From: Sitta carolinensis
Taxonomy: Eukaryota; Chordata; Aves; Passeriformes; Sittidae
Length of the DNA stretch: 64,000 bases
Assembly: GCA_032173965.1 (NCBI GenBank)
Contig: CM063288.1
Location: forward strand, 18,573,501-18,637,500
Direction: 5' to 3'
How positions within the stretch are numbered: position 1 is the stretch's first letter; each line of letters begins with the position of its first letter. Below are positions 40,064 to 64,000 of the stretch, in pieces. A program made the position numbers and the translations under genes. Below the pieces are notes generated by a model. The model did no database searches. It saw only the letters and a list, made by a program, of their open reading frames with translations, and was not told the DNA's origin.

Positions 40064-40092
40064 TATATATCTATATATATATATATATATAT
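40020..40092. repeat. Compound microsatellite (TA)n-(TATC)7-(TA)n
   Basis: A short TA tract, seven TATC units at 40033-40060, then TATTATATATC and ten TA units at 40073-40092. It should be highly variable between individuals. Confidence 0.96.
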
Positions 40093-40289
40093 CACTGTTT
40101 TCCATGCAAATGACACAGATACTTTCATACATGGTTCTTTTAGAAGGCTGGGGCTGTTTCAGGGGTGCACCGTGGGATTAGATAAATAATGCCTATTAAG
40201 AAAAGTAAGCCTAAAGCTATTTGAGGAATTCCCCGCTGCACCAAAACCCTTGAGCTGCAGTGTAGTAAGCTCAGATGAGCATGGCAGTT

Positions 40290-40480
40290 CTTAGCCAGCA
40301 TGGTTTCAGGCCTGGCTATAGGTCTGCACGTCTCACAGGGTACAGAACTGAACCCCGAGAAGCTGCTGTCTCACCGCCAAGGAGCCGGTCTAGAGCCGGG
40401 CGAGCGGCCGTGCTCCCGGGAGAGGCTCCCAGCACCCCAGCCACACCGATTCCTGCCTGGAGACACCAACTGCCCCAGAA
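40290..40480. promoter_or_regulatory. Short CpG-rich patch
   Basis: About ten CpGs in 150 bp, including CCGGGCGAGCGGCCGTG at about 40397. Flanking DNA is almost free of CpG. Overlapping frames are open on both strands, as expected of GC-rich DNA. It could be a small CpG island or enhancer, or a piece of an unrecognised transposon. There is no TATA box or clear donor to fix a transcription direction. Confidence 0.3.
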
Positions 40481-40499
40481 CCTACTGAAGGTCTCTTTA

Positions 40500-42300
40500 T
40501 GAAAACAAGCAAGGGAGTAATATCCCACCTACTCCCCCTGCTATCTTCTCCCTGTTTCATTTTTACAAGTGATTTCATATGATGGATGCAGGACTAGTCT
40601 TGTCCTTAGAAGTGAAACAGTTTTGGTACAGGGTTGAGCCAGGCAGGCCAGGATTGGAGAAATCCCAGAGATGTTCCACTTTTATGTTTCCATAGAGGTT
40701 TGGGCTGTATCTGGGGCCCTTTTGGTGGGTGGGGTGGGTAGCTGCAGGTTGATGACACCTTCACAAAGTAAAATACACCTACATTCCTGGTTTAGTAAGA
40801 GAGAGTAAAGAAAGCTCATTTCTCAGGCAATTTTAAGGAAGCTTTTCTTATTAATTTTTCTTTCTTCTCTGTGAGCTGGGAAAATAAGAGAATGCAGTGT
40901 CCTACTGCTCTAGGAATTTTGTTTAATGTTTTTCATAATGATATATGACTGACCCATTACCTGAAACCACTGTCTTATATCAAAAGTAAAACACAGATTT
41001 ATTTTATACCTGCAGGTTAAGGAGGAAGTCTGCAAGTCAACTGTGTCTTCCATAAGCTTTTTACCTTCAAGGTATACTGGAATAATTTCAAAGAACTATA
41101 GAAGTACCCAAATTTATTCAAATATACACTTGGAATCCAAAAATATATTACTTTTTTTGTAAAGGTCTAAGATATTGCATTTGAGATACTAAAAATGGAG
41201 TGACAGCAGCTGGATTATTGGTTCAACAGTCATAATTTTAAAAATAATAGAAATTTTATAGGGTAAAATTATTTTATAAATTACCTTATATATTTCTGTG
41301 CAGTACCAAATTTGTAGAAAAATTATTACATAAATATTTTATGCTTATCCCACATAGAATTTTCAAGTTAACTCTCCAGCACTGACTTAACTTTATTCTT
41401 TAAACAGCAATTTAAAAGTATAACCAATATTTTTTAAAAGTATTTACATTATTACATTAATACGTAGTTATTGCTAGCAACTTCAGTATTAAACCACTTT
41501 TTTCTGGATTTAAAAAAAAACTTGCATACTAATTAAAATCAGGTATAGCTACTAAAAACATACACATTTTCCTTCAAACCACTGCACAGTTCAGGGTGTT
41601 TTCCTGTTAGTTATACTGGTCCAAGTATACAAGCAGCTACTCTTCACAAAAGAAATGAGAAAACAAAAAAAAAAAAAAAAAGAAGAAAAGGATGAATGAG
41701 CGCATGCCCAGGTGCAATGCACACACCGTGTCCCTCATGCTGCCACCTGCCTGTGTCAGGCACCACGCCCCAGAGCCTTGGCAAAGGCAACGGTGGCCCA
41801 ACCACAACTGGGACAGGGCCACTAAAACCTCTAACAGCTCTTGTTACCTTCTCTCAGCAAGGATTTCCTCAGAGAGAAAGGCACTCTGCCATGCTCTCAA
41901 GGGGTTATTTTGATGACAGATCCCAGGTCCCTTATCCCATGGAGAGAAGTGTCTACAGGACCAGCTGTGGAGCCATCCTTCACTGGACTTGCCCAACACA
42001 CAATATCACTGGGTATCTTCCTGGGCGACTCAAAAATTTGACAAAAGGACACATTGTTGAAATGTGTTTTTCTTCTGAATTCTAGAAAAACTCCTCTGGT
42101 CAGGACAACATCAGCATTTTATTTCATCTTGATGGTGACAAGTTGATACTGACCTAAGTCATGAAGCAACATGCGATCTAGATGTCTAAATCACCTCACT
42201 GCTGAAGAGGGTCCCCCTTTATTTTACCAACCATTACTTGCTAATCTTTATAAACTTCATACAATAAAAGACAAAGACTAAAATAATTACATAAAAAGGT
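40500..42300. other. Intergenic, downstream of the sodium channel gene
   Basis: AT-rich sequence with the poly(A) tract and GC-richer patch noted above. No gene is recognised. The transcript end of the sodium channel gene may fall at 42.1-42.3 kb. Confidence 0.5.
41665..41683. repeat. Poly(A) tract, 19 bp
   Basis: Uninterrupted run of A on the plus strand, directly before a GC-richer patch (41700-42050). That patch has the longest non-channel frame in the region (129 codons, 41696-42085), which I could not relate to any protein. Confidence 0.85.
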
Positions 42301-42304
42301 TATC

Positions 42305-42310
42305 TTTATT
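42305..42310 (-). promoter_or_regulatory. Candidate polyadenylation signal AATAAA
   Basis: AATAAA on the minus strand, about 2.35 kb past the sodium channel stop codon. Two more copies follow at 42218-42223 and 42118-42123. Which one is used, if any, cannot be told from sequence alone. Confidence 0.35.
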
Positions 42311-44659
42311 CTTTTGGGTTATTAGCAATGTAGTTATTTTTGGTAAAACAACTTCCTGCATGCAGTTGATCAGTACACTATGAGCCAATAATTTCTACAA
42401 AAGCAGGAGCCCATCAATATTCTAGTTCTTTTGTAAAAAATGCAAAGTGTTTCACTGCCCATTGCACAAGTTCCCTATCATCCTCATGAAGGAAGATTTT
42501 TGAATAACAAATTATATTTAAGTGTTTCTACTGCAGTGTGCACCAATAAGCAAAGGAGACAGTGTGAGATTTACTCTGGGGAAAAAGCAATGTTCCTATG
42601 ACTAAGATTACCCTGAAAACCAACAGACAGGATTATAACATTAAAAAAGGGCCTTCTATCTTGTTTCACATAGGGATCAGAAAAAAAAAATTGTACTGTC
42701 CATTTGCTTTTAAATTATTCCTTATTAAAAGCTGTTTAAAACAATTAGCAGTAATTTTCAATTACACATTGTATCTTACGTTTCTGAAGAGTGAAGTGTC
42801 AAAGACAGCAATAAAAATTAATAACAACCGGAAAATATGTGTAACTTCTTATAGTAAGTATAAAATGTTGTAAAATAACACTATTTTTAAAATAGAAAGA
42901 ATATATATATGTTATAATTTTCTTCTACCTCCATATTTTAAGCCACCTATTTGTTCTGTACAGTCCAGTACCTTACTGCATATTTGCTAATTACAGCACT
43001 CACACAAAATAAAATCTTTAATAGCAGCAAACTGTTGCTTACTGGTACGAGGAATGATGGTCTTGTCAAACAGTTTTTCTTTTTATCACTCACATCTCTT
43101 TCCATGCTAAACTTTAACAGCTGTAGGATAATAGCAGCAAGCATGCATCAGTTAGAGCTTCCAATGATTTGCAGTATCATAGAATATATTGTAATATCTA
43201 TTGAAACGTTGTAAGCTAACTTACTAGGGTACATATTTGACACGTATACAGTAATTAGGTCAATGTCTCTTTGTTCAAAAAGGTACCACTGTGTAAAACA
43301 ACTGATTAAATAACAGGGTATTTTACTTACATGTATAGTGTCAGCCTGAATGCAAAAAAAACTCATCTAAACCCCAGTGCAGGACAAAGCTGATTTCAGT
43401 ACATGTTTCTGGTCATCTCAGCTCTCTACAGCAGGTTACTTACAGTGGAAACCTGACTAAATTGCCAAGGGGGTGTCAAAACCACTTCTCTCATGTACAT
43501 ATTTTGTGTTTCTATGATCCATCCCTCCAAAGTAGGGAAATTTAAATCTGAAGTATATATTAAGGTGGTATCTGTCCCCAAACGTACTCTGCTATCACTT
43601 TATAGCTTTGATTATTTTCCTAAGTGAGCTACACTCATGAGAAATAAGAATTGTAGCAATAGACTTTGGAATAAGTATGGAAGCTGATCACAATATTAAA
43701 GGGTCAAAACATACCACTTAAAAAAATATAATTTCCTACAGGCAGAATGTGGCATTTGTAACTTTTCTGTGAAAAGAGCAGTTTGAATGTTTCAGGAATC
43801 ATGAGCTATCTTGTACTCTGAAAGTACTTTTTTTCATAGTTTCACAATTTTCCAAACAGGAGCTCTATGTAGCATCATTTACTTAAACCACTGTATCTGA
43901 AATGGACAGTACAATAAATTAAGAACTACTAAAAGATCATAAAATAAATATATTAAACTTAAAAGATTAAGTTACCAACCTCTTTTGTGTGAGAATTATT
44001 CCCTTGTTTCATTTACGCACAAATTCTCTATCTGGACTTCTGTTGGATTTTTTACAGTTTGGAGCTTCTTTGATCTACATTCTGAGGTTTGATAATCTGG
44101 AATCATGGTTTTTTTGCATTTAGAAGTGGCTTGAAGAGAACTATGTTCATATTAGGATGTCATAATTACATATTCCTGACATTTGGGTTCCTCTGCACAT
44201 GAGAGTATAATTTAGTGTTTATCTAAATAAAAAGTATTTAGATTTTGTTTTCTCAGCACAGCAGAATTCATAAAGCAGTATGTTATTAAAGCATACAAGA
44301 TCATGAAAAAGAACTGACACACATGGATAGGAGATGAAATGTACACAGTGGTCACACTTATTCCACAAAAGTACAGCTTATTAGGACCCATTAAGGGTTC
44401 CTATAGTCCAAGTAGAAATTTTGTGTCTCCTCTCAATTAGTAACAGCTGATAATCAAAACTATTGCTCTGCAAGTTTGTTTCCCTGTTACAGACTAAGAG
44501 TACTAGTGAAGGATCATTTTCTTGGACAGGCACTGACTGCAACAGTGGGTAAATATGTAAAAAGGTGTAATTTTGGCATAATCCTCCAGTAAGAGTGCTA
44601 CTGACAAAACCATCCTATTTTCAAGCTTGCAAACATTCATCATGGATAACCTCCGCCTT
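42305..44659 (-). other. SCN9A: Probable 3' untranslated region of the sodium channel gene
   Basis: This is AT-rich sequence directly downstream of the stop codon with no coding potential that I trust. Long 3' UTRs of 2-3 kb are usual for this gene family. AATAAA hexamers on the minus strand occur at 42305-42310, 42218-42223 and 42118-42123, so the transcript may end near 42.1-42.3 kb. The end is an inference from hexamers only; no downstream GU-rich element was verified. Confidence 0.45.
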
Positions 44660-60336
<15,677 letters not shown>

Positions 60337-63300
60337 CTGAAAATAAAATTCAATTATATTTTTACTTTATTAATTATTTATATTTTTAGACGTGTCATTA
60401 ATGAAGCATGCAACATCATGTGCCAGTAATAAGAAGAACAATATTTTTCACCAGAAATACAAAAACACACCCACATGTAGCAGTCAATGCTGTTGAAATG
60501 TGCACAAATCGTCCACTTTCTATCTAGAGATTGCAGAGCATATCATGGAATCTTTCAAGGATTTTCAGAATTTCTTGGAAGTTAACTGTTAGCAAGTTGA
60601 TTTGCTGATACATATTCTATTTATTTCACTGTCTACTATTACTTTCTTATACATTTCAACTGGCATTAATTTGCATTCTTTTTTGGCAATGCACATATGT
60701 AGTACATTGTGCATTCTGAAACTACCCATTACTCTGGTACACATACCTGTACAGTCAACACCCAGAAAAAATTTTTGGTTTTGTTTTTGGGTTTTTTAAA
60801 ATAATTAATATTACATAAGTCACATTAATAAAATGATGCCCAAACACAAATAAACATATACATATAAAACCCCCCATCCAATACAAGAATAAGCCTTAAT
60901 ATATTATTTTGTAATCTGCCTGTGTATTGCAAAGATCTGGAGATTTTAAGTGAAGATGTGGTGTCCTGTACACTTAAGTTAAGTATGAGTACCAAACTAA
61001 ATCAGAGTAGTTTTGGTCACAGCATTCTCTGACATTTTACAATGTTATTAGCAAGAAGTATATAACATCTGTAATGAAGTCACACAAGTGAATCTCTGTA
61101 GGGAATGATGTAAGCAACACTTTATAAAACAACCTTGGTTTTGTCAAATCAACACCACTTTTACTAATTTAGTTAGATTTTTATGATTAAGAGATATTTA
61201 AGAGAGAAATGCAGACAAGCTACTATCCAAATTTACACCTTAATTGTAAAATGTGAAAGGACAAATTATTTCTAATATTAAACATTTTTTTTATGTTTGT
61301 GAAAGACAGACAATATGATAACAATAAGTAACCCAGTATTCTGCATTAATGTTTATTAAAAATAGTTTTGTTATATTGCCTCCTTTGCTATTACTTTACA
61401 AACTGATTATGTGGAATAGAACCCCCATCTTACTCATGTTTACGGTAAACATAAGTAGTAAGTTCTTTTCTTTTTTAGCAATATAATTTCAAAATAGCAA
61501 TATTCACAGCAAACAGCTTTTCCTATCATTACTTCTACTGAACACAGGGACAGCACAATATGCCCTCCACAATGCTATTATTGTGCTGCTTTCATCATTC
61601 CATGACATAGCAAATATATTGCAAAATGTTGCAGTGGTGGTGAGTAAACTGAAATATTTAATTAAATAAGTCAAATTATAAGTTTTAAAATATATAATTT
61701 TTAAGAATGAAGAAGTTTTGTGTCATATTAGCAATAAAAATTTAAAGCAATGTGAAGTACCCCGAGTAATTTGAACTGTAAGCTTAGTACACCGTTTAAG
61801 CAGATGACATTAATTCAAATGAAGTTATAAAAGATGAACAACCACAAACACAAAAGGAACTGAAAAGAATCAATGTGTTTACAACATGAAGTTATATATT
61901 TCATATAGTTCATGGTAGAATAATCAGAGATTAGAGATTTTTAAAACTTATTTTTAATTACAGAAGGCAATTTTCTTTACTCTAGAAATAAAACTAGCGA
62001 TTCCATGAACTATTTTGATATAAAACAGGTAGTCTGATTTCCTCTTTCTTTTCTACAGATTGTGTAGAGTATAATTGTATTGCCTGAACAGTTACAGATT
62101 TAATTAAACATCAATTCTCTTTTTTATGTGAGGGGCTCATGCTTTTCACTAAAATGCAGGTATCAAACAACAACAAAATGATGGCAAAAATCAATGTGCA
62201 TAGAAGAGTTTCTCCCTCAAATTAAAAATTAGAAAGCTAGTTTCTTTGCTATTTACAACAGAAGACTTTCCAGAAGTCTGACTGATCTGGGGAATCACTC
62301 CAGGAAGATAACTTTTAGGAAAGAGAGAAATGTTCATCCTCCAACTTCCCGGGCCCTTAGCTGCTGTTCAGTTTACTAAACAGAGGTACTTTGTATGTTC
62401 ACTGTATGTTACACTAAGCACTAGATTGAATGGACCAACTTAGAAAAAATTGGCACACATATCTATTAACAAAAAGCATTGCCTTATTATGCAGGGAAGG
62501 GTAAGTAAGACAAAATGGCATCAAATGAAAAAGATTTGTGTATTTTTCAGTCAAATGATTGGAGGCTCCCAGTTTACTGGTTTGCATGCTGCTCTACACT
62601 TGTCCAGACTCATGTAAGCAAGTGCTTGAGTTAGGAGCACATAATCAATATCCCTCAAATAAGACTTATCCCCTCATACCTGGGACCACTAGGATGGGAT
62701 ATTAACACATTCTACTCTTCCCTACTGAAGTGCTTTTTCAAAAATAGCTTCCAAAAAACCCTAGAAAGTTATTTTTCCATTCATTCTGAACAGTTTACTG
62801 TCCCCTTGGACACGAAAGAGAGACCTAAATACTTCCAATATATAATACAGTGTAAAAAAAGACATGGAATATAATGCAAAATTCCACACAAACAAAATTT
62901 TTATTTGCAAAAGGATTACCTCAATGGTCCCTAAATGGTAAGAGAAGAACTGTCAAATTATTGAGAAAAGACCATCAGGAATAAGACATGCATAGCTTGG
63001 TACAATTAAGCTAGCAAAAAACTTTGTTAGTTTTGTGGTTCTAGAGTTTCTGAATTCAGAGGTTTGGGAGTGCAGTAGTTCCTATTTTGTCCTTTTAAAA
63101 ATTGCCTTAATTTTATCCTTATCCCAAGTTTTCCTATTTTATATTTCTTTCCTGTTTGAATATCCTTATTTATACAGTTTTAAACCATCCAGATTTATTT
63201 AGACACCTGCACAGAAATTTTGATTAATGTTTTATGTTTGTCTGTATAAAAATAAGGCAACTGGATTAAGTTCACAAAGAAATGATTATTTATGATGGAG

Positions 63301-64000
63301 AACAAAACTTACAGAAATGATTCCCTATATTCCAACCTTGCAGACATATATAAACTTCATGACTAGAATATAACTAAATCATTACATCCTATTCAAAGGA
63401 ACTATGCATATGTATAAAAAAATACATTTGATTGTTCCTAGAAGTGTATTTCTCATACTATATTTCAGCTTCTCTTATATGGGAAAACTGAAATGTGAAT
63501 TACAGAAATGTTGTGAACACAAAACAATTTATATCAAAGATATAAACATTTTAGCATAAAACTAACTGCATATATGTAATATCACAGAGGCACTGGTCAA
63601 ATGAATGTGATCAGAAAATGTCCATAATTTACATGACAGCTAAAAACATGGTACAACAGATGAACGGAAAACATCAAGTGAGGACAACCTTTCCATTGTC
63701 ATAACATCATAGGTTGTTAACCTCTTTTAATCTTGAAAAGTGCTGATGCTTAATCATTCAGTTAACAATAATAAAACTTACAAAGCATGCAGATTATGCC
63801 AGGGAAATAGTACAGTAAATCCCAAAGATGTAACAAGGAGAGAACATGTTGGTGCTGCCGTCAGTCATGCTGTGCTGTGAGTCATGGGACTCGCTTACAG
63901 AGCGGCTGCACATGTGCCCACTACATTGCAACATATGGGGAAAAAGGTATTGTAGCTGAGTAGCATGCAGGCCAATCAATCTCAGAAGTGATCAAATATG
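60337..64000 (-). other. SCN9A: Partial intron between the large II-III linker exon and the next exon
   Basis: The upstream neighbour should be the large exon with domain II S6 and the II-III linker. I searched both frames and motifs and found no such exon, so the intron continues past the window edge and is at least 3664 bp. The content is AT-rich. A short G/T-rich tract (written on the plus strand) lies at about 60773-60797. A modestly GC-richer patch at 63840-63925 has no recognisable identity. Confidence 0.75.

Noticed and set aside
40020..40092. Regular TATC units considered as a CRISPR-like or satellite array
   Set aside because: It is a plain tetranucleotide microsatellite with no spacers.
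41696..42085. 129-codon plus-strand frame after a poly(A) run
   Set aside because: Overlapping frames are open in the same GC-richer patch, no domain or homologue is recognised, and the poly(A) precedes rather than follows it, so it is not a retrocopy on that strand.
63794..63979. Minus-strand frame near the window edge as a possible sodium channel exon
   Set aside because: Its translation has none of the domain II S6 or II-III linker motifs expected for the next upstream exon, and no suitable splice sites were found.

Overview
This is a vertebrate nuclear window, almost certainly from a bird. It is AT-rich with scattered introns. It carries CR1 LINE copies with the typical avian 3' end (ATTCTATG-type terminal repeats) and one solo retroviral LTR with avian class II (ERVK-like) character. 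There are no bacterial-type operons, tRNAs, rRNAs or CRISPR arrays.

The only protein-coding gene I can support lies on the minus strand from about 60.3 kb down to 44.66 kb. It is the 3' half of a voltage-gated sodium channel alpha subunit: the end of the domain II-III linker, all of domains III and IV, the IFM inactivation gate, the calmodulin-binding IQ motif and the stop codon. Ten coding exons of 118, 155, 174, 123, 282, 54, 138, 104, 271 and 1183 nt are defined by splice sites and family homology. The sum is 2602 nt. Adding one base for each of two apparent 1-nt deletions gives 2604 nt, exactly 868 codons including the stop. The C-terminal tail, the LGGQ start of the III-IV linker and the KYxxxLYMYIYF region fit SCN9A (Nav1.7) best among SCN1A/2A/3A/9A. 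One intron has AT-AC ends, a known peculiarity of this gene family.

Two things stand out in the gene. The first is the pair of single-base frameshifts, in the III-IV linker exon and in the domain IV S4 region; they are either assembly errors or recent loss of function. The second is an altered domain IV pore: Trp-Asn-Asn replaces the usual Trp-Asp-Gly, changing the outer-ring aspartate that toxins such as tetrodotoxin bind.

Downstream of the gene (1-42 kb) lies a long stretch without recognisable genes. It holds the solo LTR at 1.78-2.12 kb, degraded ancient LINEs (4.45, 25.1 and 29.0 kb), a CR1 3' fragment (23.3 kb), microsatellites, a 40-bp tandem duplication, two small CpG-rich islands (16.1-16.5 and 40.3-40.5 kb) and otherwise unassigned AT-rich DNA. 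A longer CR1 copy sits inside a sodium channel intron at 51.5-52.6 kb. The gene continues upstream beyond position 64000. I found no wholly new biological system. The most notable signals are the frameshifts, the pore substitutions, the AT-AC intron and the solo LTR.
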